A stretch of 64,000 nt of DNA from Apoda limacodes (lineage: Eukaryota; Arthropoda; Insecta; Lepidoptera; Limacodidae). Shown here piece after piece: positions 44,490 through 55,199 of the stretch; position 1 is the first letter of the stretch, and each line of letters starts with the position of its first letter. The stretch is taken from assembly GCA_946406115.1 (NCBI GenBank), contig OX291544.1:8618001-8682000 (forward strand), in the 5' to 3' direction. Position numbers and translations under genes: made by a program. The notes below the pieces were generated by a model. The model saw nothing but the letters and a program-made list of their open reading frames with translations. It was not told the origin of the DNA and ran no database searches.

Positions 44490-44640
44490 GACTAGCTGCT
44501 GCCCGCGACGTCGTCTGCGTGAACGCTATACTATAACATCACTTTTTGTGAACGAAACCATAGCGCGATCTAATTCATATAAACATTTTTATATGGTGAA
44601 AAATTATAACACATCTAAGTTATGACTTTACACGATTTTT
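44490..44640 (+). repeat. Diverged repeat start ('ctagctgctgcccgcgacg')
   Basis: 'actagctgctgcccgcgacg', then 'tcgtctgcgtgaacgc'. It is a sister variant of the 'tactagcttttgcccgcgg' family, readable for about 100 bases. Confidence 0.5.
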
Positions 44641-44825
44641 CAACATAAAATAAATGGCTATGTGTGAGTAGAATAATTAATAATTAAGAAGCAAGTCAAA
44701 TATGCGTCGTTAGATAACACGTTGTTACAGAATGCGTTGAAGAAATAATAGAGGCAGGTGTACAACGGAAATTCGGGTTGAAAACTGCAAATAGATGTAG
44801 AGTTTAGCCGTCATCAATTTTTTTT

Positions 44826-45300
44826 CAGAAACTCATAGTGTGGGGTATCAAATGGAAGGGCTTGATGAGCCGATTCTAAAAATATACGACACTATTACCT
44901 TTGGGCTACTTTTTTCTTAAAATCCAAAAAGTATTTTCGAAACATACCAAGTTTTGGCCCCTCCAGGTAGAAGACGGCTCTGTATTTTTCTCTAATATAT
45001 ACCTTAAATGATAGTTTATATCCTCATTTTTAACCCACTGATAGCAATTTGGAAAAGTATAGAAATTAAGTTTTTTTTTTAATTTTTGAATATTACAATG
45101 TGAGACGGTTCCTTAAACTTCCGATCTCTGTGACTTATGTGAACTGTACTGTACCCTGCTGCTTCTGTTTACTTACTTTAAAAATTAAAAAAAAATATTA
45201 AATTTTAATATTTTTAAAATGGCTTTAAGATTAAGGCTATATTTTAAGAACCGGCTCACCAAGCCCTTTTATTTGATACCCCACACGATGGGTTACTGAA
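44826..45300. mobile_element. Foldback element with ~60-bp arms
   Basis: Left arm (44826-44885): 'agtgtggggtatcaaatgg', 'aagggcttgatgagccg', 'attctaaaaatat'. Right arm (45238-45300) is its inverse ('atattttaagaaccggctc', 'accaagcccttttatttg', 'ataccccacac'). The interior has no frame. Target duplications are not evident. Confidence 0.75.
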
Positions 45301-45591
45301 AAAAAAAAATTTAAATCCCATACAAAAAATTGATGAAACCATAACCCCTTATGTATAGATAAGATACATATTATATATGTATAGATAAACAAAGCATTTT
45401 ATTCGGGGCGCAACGTTAACGCTCATAGAAAAGAGTTTTGAAGGTCGTCGGCGACTGGACAAGCCAAATGAAAACTTGCCTTTGTTTACGACCGCTGATG
45501 AGGATGCGTATTAGAGAATAATCCACAGTTGCAGATGATAATGGCGTTTGTTACAACTCTCAGTTTCAGAATTGAAATGACAAATAGAGCG

Positions 45592-45730
45592 CAGTGTATG
45601 TGCAACAATCTTTTCTGACCTAGCAAAAATAAAAACTACAGTCGCCATATTGAAATGGTGTGAATTTACAACGACACTAGCGACCAAACATCCAAGGTCA
45701 GAAAGTCAGAAAAGTTTGTTGCACTGTACT
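45592..45730. mobile_element. Small foldback (~140 bp)
   Basis: 'gtgcaacaatcttttctgac' near 45600 is matched by the inverse 'gtcagaaaagtttgttgcac' at 45706-45725, with an additional 'cagtgta/tacagtgc' outer part. It is probably a MITE; the outer boundaries are uncertain. Confidence 0.6.
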
Positions 45731-45985
45731 TATGCATGCAAATCATAGACATCTCTATGATGTCAATAAATTCAAGCTGCATGCAAGTTAATGACACACA
45801 ATATTACATCTTTGTCTCTCTTTTAAATCGCTCTTTCAAATTTCAAATCGAAATCGTTTATGTCATACTGTCATTGTCATATTAGTTTTGTACTGTTCAG
45901 TATTTTAATTTTGTCAAATAATCATTTTTGTTTTATTGAAACTGTATATTATACTTTTATCAAAATTGATTTTACACGTGGCAGA

Positions 45986-46007
45986 ATGAGCAGCGCCTCC
46001 ATGGCGG
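45986..46007 (+). CDS. Candidate first coding exon (MSSASMA)
   Basis: The ATG at 45986 codes MSSASMA and ends one base later at donor GTAAGC (46008), phase 1. Context before the ATG ('gtggcagaATGAGC') is reasonable. It is too short to be sure, and no second exon is identified. Confidence 0.25.
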
Positions 46008-46339
46008 GTAAGCAATGAATTACCTGTTATCCTAAGCTATTTAATTTGTTTTTCCACACCAAAAGTAGCAATACTGTCTTAGTCTTAGTCCGGTTTCAAA
46101 ATATTTGTAAGAAACAGTATATCTACGTATGACGATTACATCAACTAAAAAAGTTAATCTATTGAAATCACATAGTTTGTAGTAGGAAACCGTAGCGTTT
46201 CTACAAAAAATCTCTTCGGTCCTTCGTTTATTCAAACGACGAACGTTATTATGCGATCAAAGAGAAAAGATATTTTTCATAAAAACTTACCAAAACCCGC
46301 CCCCCTCGCTGCTATGCCCATGCACACTTATCTAGAAAG

Positions 46340-46513
46340 TGTGGTCCCCTATCCACCTTAGATGGATAGTATTAATTATTGATGAATATATAAAATAAAT
46401 GTACCTACGCATTTGGTCTGACAACTAGGAGTATATTTTATAACATAGAAAGTCAATTGTACAGAGATTTAAATTTGTGAGCATGACAGAATAGATAAAG
46501 GTTTACATTAACA
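46340..46513 (-). repeat. Probable 3' LTR of the Copia element
   Basis: On the minus strand, just after the end of the Copia polyprotein and a purine-rich 'gagtgg' stretch, the sequence TGTTAATGTAAACC begins at 46513. Copia-type LTRs typically begin TGTTAATG (family knowledge). The outer boundary cannot be fixed because the 5' LTR is not found in the window. Confidence 0.45.
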
Positions 46514-46539
46514 CTTCCACTCAAATTAAATCTACTATA

Positions 46540-46694
46540 CCAAATTTGACACACCCCTCTCATGTTTAACTCGGCTCAGTGGCTTAGTCAGTACATCAGC
46601 AGGCATATCCTCTGTACACACATAACGAACGTAGGTACCTTAATACTTAGTACCTGTGATAAATTGGATTATAAGCAAGGTTAATAGCACTTAT
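46540..46694 (-). pseudogene. Copia polyprotein, C-terminal end of RNase H
   Basis: The minus strand reads 'SAINLAYNPIYH' (46650-46690), then after a small deletion RYVCTEDMPADVLTKPLSRV followed by 'KHERGV' and stops. This is the terminal block of Copia RNase H. Its upstream part is at 48453 and above, so the two pieces were one reading unit now separated by the RTE insertion at about 46695-48401. Confidence 0.85.
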
Positions 46695-48401
46695 ATACTT
46701 AATACCGAGGACATCCCGGACGTCAGCGTGAACGAGATTAGTATGGCTCTCTGTTTGAGCTTAAAAACAATAAGGCACCGGGTGATAATGGAGTTACGAC
46801 TGAGCTTCTGAAAGCGGGTGGAAAACCGGTACTAAAAGTCCTTCAGAAGCTCTTCAACCACGTCATACTCGAAGGTACTTCGCCACAAGCATGGTACAGG
46901 GGCGTGGTGGTGCTTTTCTTCAAAAAAGGTGACAATACGCTTCTTGAGAATTACAGACCCATCACGCTTCTAAATAATGTTTATAAGCTGTGTTCAAGAG
47001 TAATTACGAACCGTCTCGCTCGCAAGTTCGACGACTTCCAGCCTCCCGAACAAGCCGGTTTCCGAAGAGGCTATAGTACCGTAGACCATGGGCGTAGCCA
47101 GCTTTTGGATTAGGGGGGGCAGGCTTGGCTAGGGGGGGCAGACCTGATAGAAAATGTCATTTTAATATAGTAAACATGTTCATTTTGAGCCAATTCCTTC
47201 AGGTTATGGGCACCTAGGGGGGGGGGGGGGCAGCTGCCTGTACCTCGCTACGCCCATGCCGTAGACCACATACATACGCTACGGCAGATTAAACAGAAGT
47301 CAGAAGAGTATAATCGGCCCCTTTGCTTAGCGTTTGTGGACTACGAGAAAGCCTTCGATTCGGTGGAAACATGGGCAGTGCTACAGGCATGCCGTATTGA
47401 ACATCGGTATATCGAGGTGCTAAAATGCTTGTACGATAACGCCACCATGTCAGTCCGTCTCCAGGATCAGAACTCGAAGCCGATCCAACTGCAGAGAGGT
47501 GTGAGACAGGGAGATGTCATATCTCCGAAACTCTTCAGAAATGCGTTGGAAGATGTCTTTAAGCTTCTGGACTGGGACGGTTTTGGCATCAATATTAATG
47601 GCGATTACATTACCTAAATTCGGTTTGCTGACGATATTGTGGTCATGGCAGAATCGATGGAGGACCTTAGCACAATGCTCGAAAGCCTCAGTAGAGCTTC
47701 CCAACGAGTGGGCCTCAAGATGAACATGGACAAGACGAAAATCATGTCGAATGGCCATGTAGCACCCCCTCCAATAACTGTTGGGAACTCTACACTCAAA
47801 GTTTTTGACGAATACGTATACCTGGGACAAACTGTTCGATTAGGTAGGTTCAATTTCGAGACAGAGGTTAATCGCCGACTCGGTTGGGCAGCGTTCGGAA
47901 AACTGCGTACTATTTTCTCGTCCCAAATACCCCAGTGCTTGAACACAAAAGTCTTCAACCAGTGTGTGTTGCCAGTGATGACCTACGGCACTGAGACGTG
48001 GCTGCTAACTATGCGCCTTATACGAAAGCTCAAGGTCGCTCAGCGGGCGATGGAAAGAGCTATGTTCGGAGTTTCCCTACGTGATCGAATTAGGAATGAG
48101 GAAATCCGTAGGAGAACTGAACTCGCCGACATAGCTCACCGATTCGCAAAGCTGAAGTGGCAATTGGCAGGGCACATAGCTCGAAGAACCGATGGCCGAT
48201 GGGGGAAGAAGGTTCTTGAGTGGCGGCCACGAACTGGAAAGCCCAGTGTGGGACGGCCCTCCGCTAGGGAATCCGTTGGTTACAGGCGGCACAGAGTAGC
48301 ACGCTGTGGAAAAAGCTAGGTGAGGCCTATGTCCAGCAGTGGACGTCAATGAGCTGATATTATGATGATGATGATAATGATGATAATAGCTCTTAACGCT
48401 C
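46695..48401 (+). mobile_element. RTE-clade LINE, 5'-truncated, inserted in Copia
   Basis: Reverse-transcriptase domains in order: 'NNKAPGDNGVTTELLKAGGK' (46765-46830), ENYRPITLLNNVYK (46944-46985), EQAGFRRGYSTVDH (47050-47090), then after the nested MITE 'AFVDYEKAFDSVE', 'GVRQGDVISPKLF', FADDIVVMAE (47624-47655), 'RLGWAAFGKL' and the C-terminal 'DRIRNEEIRRRT', 'LKWQLAGHIARR'. Breaks: a frameshift near 46760, one in-frame TAA at 47615-47617 just before FADD, and a frameshift close to 48270. The 3' end is 'ggcctatgtccagcagtgg' and a (GAT)n-type tail near 48361-48388. Possible target duplication: 46681-46695 against 48402-48416 ('ttaatagcactta' / 'ttaatagctctta'). Confidence 0.9.
47087..47258. 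mobile_element. 172-bp MITE inside the RTE reverse transcriptase
   Basis: Ends CATGGGCGTAGC (left) and its exact inverse GCTACGCCCATG (right), flanked by identical 8-bp duplications CCGTAGAC (47079-47086 and 47259-47266). The 8-bp duplication suits hAT-type insertion. Insert plus duplication is 180 bases, so the LINE reading phase is kept, but the insert brings a stop. It holds several G-runs, one of 13 G. A decayed relative is at 59166-59370. Confidence 0.95.
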
Positions 48402-48452
48402 TTAATAGCTCTTAAAGGTGCTCTGTGTATATTGTGACCTTATACTAACCTA

Positions 48453-49890
48453 ACCTATACTAACAGACTGATCCAGTAAATCAGATATAAGATTTTGCAA
48501 ATGAATCGCCTCTATGCAAGCCTCGAACAACGCTACATATTCGGCTTCTGTTGATAAAAGCGCAACACATCGTTGTTAACTACATTCCCTAGAAACTAAA
48601 CATTCGCCAACCTTAAAAAAAAAACCTGTAAAAGACTTTCTGTCTTTGACATGTTCGGCATAAATAGCGTCCACAAAACCATTAATTTTAAAGCTGCTTT
48701 TGGTGAATTTTAAACAGCGGTCTTCAGTTGATTTTATATAACGCAGAACACGCTTGGCTGACATCCTATTTACTTCTGTATAACAGTTGTTATTTTGTTC
48801 TAAAATACTCACTGCATTAGAAATGTCAGGACGCGTATTTGTTGCTGAATAATTCAAAGCTCCTATCAGACCCTGATATGGATGATCAGTGCACTCACTT
48901 ATCTCACTATAGAGTTCAGACTGTGATATAAATTCCATTTAAAAGCTTTTTTTAAATTTCGCAACAAAATGTCCTATTCTTTAGGACTATTATGAAAAAC
49001 AAAGAAATCATCAACATATAAAGCTATTATAATTAAATAATCTGGTTTCCTTTTAGTATAAACACAATTATCAACTTCAAGTCTTGGAAACCCTAATGTC
49101 AACAGATAGTTATTAACTTTCTCGTTCCAACTTCTGGACGCTTGTTCTAACCCGTTTATAGCATTATATATTTATATTTCGTAACAAACAAACTTTATTT
49201 TAGAATCTTTTGACTCATAACCTTCTGGCAGTTCCATAAAAAACTTTTTCATTTAAGTCGCCGTTTAAAAATGCTGTATTTACGTGTAAGTGATCTATGT
49301 TTAAATTTAAGTTTGCAGTCAAGGATAAAAGCAATCTTATGGTAGATCTTCGGACTACAGGGGAAAAGGTTTCTTAATAGTATACCTCGTAAGTCTGAGA
49401 GAAACTCTTAGCGACAAGCCTCGCTTTGTGTTTTATGTTTCCATCAGCATCACATTTGTATTTGAAAACCCATTTGTTTTCAACACCCTTCGCTTTTAGA
49501 GGCCTATCTACAAGCTCCCATACGCTGTTTTTTTGCACAGATTCTAGTTCCTTAGATATAGCATCTAACCAACCTACCTTGTCATCTTGATTCATAGCCT
49601 CTTTGTATGTTATAGGTTCTTATTCCAAGTTTGCGTAATAGTACACAAAATCTGGATCTTCATTTCTTACTTTATTCCGCATTAGATATCTTCTCTCCAC
49701 ATTGATCTGAGTATTATCCATGCATACAGTCTCGTCAGGGTTCTGTATACTAACAGTAGGACCAGTTTGATCTAAGCAACTACAATCTGATTGTATCTCT
49801 AAATTCCCAGATTCCAAAATACCAACAGTGCTTTTCTGATGTATTGTGTTACTATGATCTGACTGTACCTCTGTTTCGTTGGAGTCCATA
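48453..49890 (-). pseudogene. Copia-type polyprotein fragment (RT and RNase H)
   Basis: In minus-strand order: a variable linker (49889-49620), the RT start 'WLDAISKELESVQKNSVWEL' (about 49560), 'NKWVFKYKCDADGNIKHKAR', 'TFSPVVRRSTIRLLLSL' (near 49350), 'HVNTAFLNGDLNEKVF', 'ALYVDDFFVF' (catalytic YVDD, near 49000), then 'YQGLIGALNYSATNTRPDIS' and the RNase H words LLSTEAEYVAL (near 48540). At least three frameshifts or stops break it. Integrase, protease and gag are not seen. The remainder of RNase H lies at 46540-46694, beyond the RTE insertion. Confidence 0.9.
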
Positions 49891-50289
49891 CACTTAATTC
49901 AGAAGTCTTGTCACCAGTACCACAACATGGAATTAGCTTTGATAATTCACAGTTTTTTAGCCTCAGACCTGTTCATTTGTTATGTAGAAAGTTGTAGTTG
50001 TTGCCTTGACCGTAGTTTGTCCCCACACAGCGAACAGGCTTACAGACCTCCGAAAAAGAAGGCAGTGCGAATTGGCAGCCGTTTGTTTAGCCAGTAGCCA
50101 CTCGTCTGGGAGAGTTTTCAAACCAATAAGGCCATTGCGACTGCATTCATATGACAACAGGTCACGTTTAACATACTTACCCTTGGCTCAGAATAGTGTG
50201 CCACTAGGCGAACTATGACTGAACGTGAACATTCCCTATATTCCTTGTTATTGCATATTGTTTTCGATTTATGATTGTTGTTGGCTCAC
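49891..50289. other. Flank of the Copia fragment, origin unclear
   Basis: GC-richer than the surroundings, with overlapping frames on both strands (50006-50218 plus and 49963-50157 minus) but no motif. It is probably further retroelement debris. Confidence 0.35.
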
Positions 50290-50345
50290 GTAAGAGGCTT
50301 GTATCTAGCAGTGAACATATAGGGACGGGTATGATGATACATATG
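50290..50345 (+). repeat. RTE-type 3' tail scrap
   Basis: 'ggcttgtatctagcagtgaa' followed by 'gggacgggtatgatgat' resembles the 3' end of the RTE element at 48320-48375 ('ggcctatgtccagcagtgg', then 'atgatgatgat'). Confidence 0.5.
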
Positions 50346-50639
50346 TTGCGTAAGCTAAGTACATTTATGTTCTAATTAGACCGTGACACAATATAATAGT
50401 CGAATCGATCGTGTCGTCACGGCTGACTCATTCCTGTACCTACCAGAGGTAATTATCATTGATCATGAAAGACAATTTAACCGACAGGCCCGTCCTGAAT
50501 TGTGTAGTGGCCGGAACTAAATAAGTTAGTAAATCGATTTTATCCGACTTCAGAAAAGAAGATTCATTGTTATCAACTTAGACAAAGTGAAACCTAAAGT
50601 ACTAAATTGTTTATTCTAAAGAACTTTAGAAGATATAAT
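50346..50639. other. Stretch without recognised content
   Basis: AT-rich; a single 'atccgacttcagaaaagaag' scrap of the 'ccgacttcaaaaaaggagg' family near 50538. Nothing else. Confidence 0.4.
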
Positions 50640-51140
50640 GTAGTTCTCATTATGGAACCCTAAGTAAGTTAACCAGGTCCGTAGTCAAATAACAATTACG
50701 GGACTTTTATAATTTCGTCATATCCGTGCATATGTCACACCCTTTTTTTTACACCGCCTTTCTTTGCATCAATTCTAATAAAATGTTACAGGAATGTGTC
50801 TATATGAACCGACACATAGAGTTTGATATTGAAATTATAAAAAAAAATTTTTGAAGGGTCTCCACACACAGAACTGTGAGATCAGTTTTTTTTCATGCAT
50901 CCTGTAAAGTGTGGTTGAATAGGTCTACAAAAATGCTTTTGAGGTTTTTAAATTTTTGCCATAGGTGTATATTATACCTATAGAAGTTATTGCTTCTAAA
51001 GTTAAAAAAATGAGTCCCTTTCCTCTAACTTTTAAACCGCGTGTGTTAAAAAACAGAAAAATTAACGATAATAAAGCTATATAAACACTTTCAACGAAAA
51101 TGTTTTAAACAAAATCGCTTCACAAGATTTAAGATACATG
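50640..51140 (+). repeat. 'ccgtccgtcc' family copy, truncated
   Basis: Shares word order with 37085-37470 and with the following copy: 'cgtgcatatgtcacacc', 'caattctaataaaatgttac', 'aggtctacaaaaatgctttt', 'ctaacttttaaaccgcgtg'. It stands directly before 51155-51580 as a near-tandem second copy. Confidence 0.65.
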
Positions 51141-51154
51141 CAAATGTCTTGTTT

Positions 51155-51580
51155 AGGGTTCCGTAGCCAAATGGCAAAAAACGGAACCCTTATAGATTCG
51201 TCATGTGTGTCTGTCTGTCCGTCCGTCCGTATGTCACAGCCACTTTTTTCCGAAACTTTAAGAACTACACTGTTGAAACTTTGTAAGTAGATGTATTCTG
51301 TGAACCGCATTAAGATTTTAACACAAAATTAGAAACAAAGCAATAAATTTTGGGGGTTCCCCATACTTAGAACTGAAACTCAAAAATATTTTTTTCATCA
51401 AACCCATACGTGTGGGGTATCTATGGATAGGTCTTCAAAAATGATATTAAGGTTTTTAATATCATTTTTTTCTTAACTGAATAGTTTGCGCGGGAGACAC
51501 TTCCAAAGTGGTAAAATGTGTGTGGTAGGTACGGAACCCTCGGCGCGTGAGTCCAACTCGCACTTGGCCGGTTTTATTTT
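51155..51580 (+). mobile_element. MITE-like family copy with a good right end
   Basis: Starts 'tagggttccgtagccaaatg', carries 'ctgtctgtccgtccgtccg', 'gggttccccatactt', and ends 'cggaaccctcggcgcgtgag' with 'tccaactcgcacttggccgg'. Same right terminus as 6578-7285. Confidence 0.75.
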
Positions 51581-51820
51581 TATTAAGGTGAGACTATTTA
51601 CAAAACATATGACACCAGGGACCGACTGTTACAACTGTCATATATTTTGAATCTACCAATGTTGATAGTCTCAGCTTCAAAGACACGTGTGTTCTATTGC
51701 GTTCACCAGAATATCGTGTAAGCTATGTTAGAGGCCGAAGGGGCATTCCTACAAATGTATTTAACGATTAGTTAATTTATTTTTTTAGGCTACAAATAAT
51801 ACGAATTACTCATTTCGTTG
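51581..51820. other. Flank of the LINE at 51822
   Basis: May hold further 5' LINE sequence, since the reverse-transcriptase frame opens immediately after a TGA at 51819. No endonuclease motif is readable. Confidence 0.3.
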
Positions 51821-51821
51821 A

Positions 51822-53363
51822 TACTCGAGCGTTGATGGTGTGAGCGATTCAAAAGATATTGCTAATATCTTCAAGAACCATTTTTCGGTTAAGTCTCCCC
51901 TAGGTCCAGCGAGGGAGGTGCACAATATTGCCAGAAATGGTCAAATGGTGGGGACTAGGTTTCGGGCCAAAGATGTTGCTGAAGCCATTAGGCAAATATC
52001 TAAAGGCAAGTCACCAGGCCACGATGGACTAAGCATTGAGCACTATAAGCATGCCGGACCACATATATGTAGACTCCTAGCAATGCTCTATTCCTTATGC
52101 GTGGGTCACTCCTATATGCCTGACGATTTAATGAAAACAGTGGTGGTGCCTGTAGTGAAAAATAAAACTGGTGACCTTGCTGACAAAAATAACTACAGAC
52201 CCATTTCTCTTGCCACTATTGCAGCTAAAGTTCTTGACGGTTTGCTTAATACACAGTTAAATAGTTATGTCACACTGCATGACAATCAGTTCGGGTTTCG
52301 TCCTCGGCTGTCCACTGAAAGTGCGATTCTGTGTCTTAAGCATACCGTCAGATACTACACAGACCGCAAGACACCGGTGTATGCTTGCTTCCTTGACTTA
52401 TCCAAGGCATTTGATTTGGTGTCATATGATCTGCTATGGAGGAAGCTGAGAAGCACAAATTTTCCACTGGAACTGGTCAGCCTGTTTCAGTATTGGTATG
52501 CACACCAAGTCAACAGTGTGCGATGGGCGGGGGCAATGTCGGATCCGTACTGGCTTGAGTGTGGTGTTAGACAGGGTGGATTGTCATCTCCAACCCTGTT
52601 CAACCTCTACATAAATGAGTTGATCATAGCGCTTAGCAATCAGCACGTTGGCTGCCACGTTGATGGCGTCTGTGTTAACAATTTGAGCTATGCTGACGAC
52701 ATGGTGCTCTTGAGCGCATCAGTCTGTGGTCTGAGGCAGTTGATACGGACTTGTGTGGAATACGTGTCTGGCCACGGTTTAAAATATAATATCACGAAAA
52801 GTCAATGCATGGTCTTTGACGCTGGTGTGAAATGTGCACGTAATGTACCACCAGTGCGACTATATGGTGTACCCCTTAAAACTGTTCCAAAATTTAAGTA
52901 CCTAGGGCATGTAGTCACTACTGATCTCAAGGACGATGCTGACATTGAGCGGGAACGGAGGGCGCTGTCAGTAAGAGCCAATATGATGGCCCGTAGGTTT
53001 GCAAGATGCTCAGCTGAGGTTAAGGTAACCCTCTTTAAAACGTACTGCACATCTCTGTACACGTGCAGCCTATGGGTTAACTATACAAAAAAACGGTACA
53101 GCGACCTCCGTGTCCTGTATAACAATGCATTTAGGATTGTGTTGGGGCTGCCATGATTCTGCAGTGCCTCTGGCATGTTTGCAGATGCACGCATCGATTG
53201 CTTCCATACGACTATGCGAAAGCGATGCGCGTCCTTGCTACGCAGAGTTCGTGCCAGCTCCAATTCTGTCCTGAATATGATCGCTGAGAGATTAGACTGT
53301 CCTTTCCTTAGGCATTGCAGTAACAGACATATGGCGGTGCCAATGCCGGAAAGGAAGTACTAA
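51822..53363 (+). pseudogene. LINE reverse transcriptase (CR1/jockey-like), one nonsense codon
   Basis: Open from 51822 without a methionine, so 5'-truncated: no endonuclease domain is seen. Motifs in order: 'KSPGHDGLSIEHYKHAG', 'NNYRPISLATIAAKVLD', 'NQFGFRPRLSTESAIL', 'CFLDLSKAFDLVSYDLLW', 'CGVRQGGLSSPTLFNLYINE', 'NLSYADDMVLLS' (catalytic YADD), 'KFKYLGHVVTTDLKDD', then 'NNAFRIVLGLP'. A TGA at 53155-53157 interrupts, and the same frame carries on 'FCSASGMFADARIDCFH' to a final stop at 53363. In the family an arginine usually stands at that place, so one C-to-T change would explain the TGA. It is less decayed than any other reverse transcriptase here, which suggests late insertion. The clade is not certain. 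Confidence 0.92.
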
Positions 53364-53573
53364 ATGACTGCATATATATGTATGTACTATTTAAATTGAT
53401 TTTATTTTATATAATGTTCTGACATTTTTATTTTTTGTTTGATTGGTTTAATTTATTTAATTACGTATTATTTATTTATTTTTAATTCTATTTCTAAATA
53501 TTAATGTATAATATGGGTTTCTTGTTTACCTGAAATAAATGAATTTTGAATTTGAATTTGAATTTTTTGAATT
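53364..53573 (+). repeat. 3' untranslated tail of the LINE
   Basis: AT-rich tail ending in 'aataaatgaattttgaattt' and a TTTGAA microsatellite to about 53573. Short-repeat tails in place of poly(A) are typical of CR1/L2-like LINEs. Confidence 0.7.
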
Positions 53574-54780
53574 TCACAGTCGCGCCACCAAATCAAATAA
53601 TGTCTGCAATTTGTAGTGGCCGAAAAGAGCGATAGGTCTGGTGGCACGGCTTGGAATCCGCAAAGACGAGCCATACGAACTTCGAGCATTAAACCAACTT
53701 AATGCTCGAAGCATGCGAAGCACAAGGGCACTACCTACCTTTTCTCGACGCGCGCCGCGCTTCGTCGTTCTATTATACCCTCATAACTTGGGTTTTGATT
53801 ATGTTAGATAAACAAAATTCTCGGGATATAATGTTAATAGTGGACTTATTAAACATATAAAGTTTCAATTGCAGCTGTAGTAGTATTTCATGCAGCTGTC
53901 AGTTTATATATATCTGAAAAAACCCAATTTTGTTACTGACTAACTTACTCTCTGATGATTGTTAGGTGTCTTCTGGAATCCTAGAAAGCTGAAATTTCTA
54001 ACATCTTTGAGCGGGAGCGCACCTGACTAACTTCACCTTTTTTAATTGGGTTTAAAAACGAGTGGTGAGAAAAGTCGACGACCCCAAACTAACTAGCACT
54101 ATTGAACCCCTTACGCCAGAGAAGAGACTTTGCTTCCCAGTGTGTGTTCTGGTTACGCACAGCGCGGTTCCAGAGAAATTTCGTCGAACACTGGAATGAA
54201 CTCTTTCTGGAATGAACGAGGTTTTTCTAGAGACTAAAATATGACATGCAAGTAATCCATTTCACATAGGTGTTACAAACATGCTTGTTTACGACCCTAG
54301 TGGTGTTAATACATGCTTTAAAACATCTTTAAAAATATTTAGTACCTTATTGGGCAGAATCGTTTATTACACTTCGCTTGAGGTAAATGTACTTTTATTT
54401 AGTGGACTTAAATAAAGCAACATTGAAATGTCCTTGCCAAACAAGGAGCCAATATATCCGCACCGAGAAAAGTCCATGTTTCTGCATTTGCATTAGTCAC
54501 CGTTTCAACGTGAGCGTCAACACAAAATGACCTACATTGTACGTAAAGACACACTGTACGTTGTATGTCTCAGTATCTTATTTAAACATTTTTTTAATTC
54601 AATTTTAGTAAAATATTAATAGTTTAATCATAATTAGTCTCGTGTCCTAGTTGTGTCCGTGTACATAATTAATAGTGAGTGTCATATGGACATTAGAATC
54701 GATTTTCCATGACTAAGTGCCAGTTATTATTGTCTAGCAGCACAGTTAGGCTGTAGTGATCTTGGTGATAGCCGGCTTTA
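53574..54780. other. Stretch of unclear repeats, no gene supported
   Basis: Begins with 'cagtcgcgccaccaaatc' and 'tggtggcacggcttgg', GC-rich words that look like LTR-retrotransposon leader or flank, followed by decayed repeats ('agctgaaatttctaacatc', 'ttgagcgggagcgcacc'). I cannot identify an element or a gene. Confidence 0.35.
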
Positions 54781-54816
54781 TAACGTACCTTTGCCCTTAG
54801 TTGCAATAATTTAAAG
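54660..54816 (+). other. Possible non-coding first exon with a strong donor
   Basis: The sequence up to 'tttaaag' is followed by GTAAGT and a long T-run at 54817. It has no ATG that stays open. It could be the leader exon of a plus-strand gene that continues at 58553; the evidence is one splice site only. Confidence 0.2.
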
Positions 54817-55199
54817 GTAAGTTTTTTTTTTGAGCCGACTTGATTGAAAATTGAAAATGTAATAAATTACGGTTTTGTTTTTTATATTAATGGTTTTGTA
54901 GGTTTGTTTATTAATTCGACAAAAGCCTATAGTAATAAAAAAGAAGTTTAAAGAAAGTCTTTATTTCTTAAATTTAGAATTATTCTTACACCTGTTTAAC
55001 CTTATCTAAGGTTTTTTTTTAAAACTAGCCAAGTGCATGGCGTTACACGCCTTTAATTGGGATTTCATAAAAAGTGAAATATTGCGGACATCGGAAAAAC
55101 TTGTGTGCCGATCTTGTTCAAAAACATTTCAGTTGCTATAACAGCCAAGGCCGAAGGTTTAGCGTGCCCCCGAAGCACGCAAGAGCACGGAAAAAATAT

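Noticed and set aside
47450..47958. Minus-strand frames within the RTE LINE
   Set aside because: Antisense shadows of the reverse-transcriptase coding strand; no motif of their own.
48430..48470. Telomere-like CCTAA repeats ('ctaacctaacct')
   Set aside because: Only two units; similar short runs at 35715 and 56925. Not a telomeric array.
53574..53760. Primer-binding-site-like 'tggtggc' words suggesting an LTR element
   Set aside because: No paired LTRs or polyprotein follow; the resemblance is too short to call.
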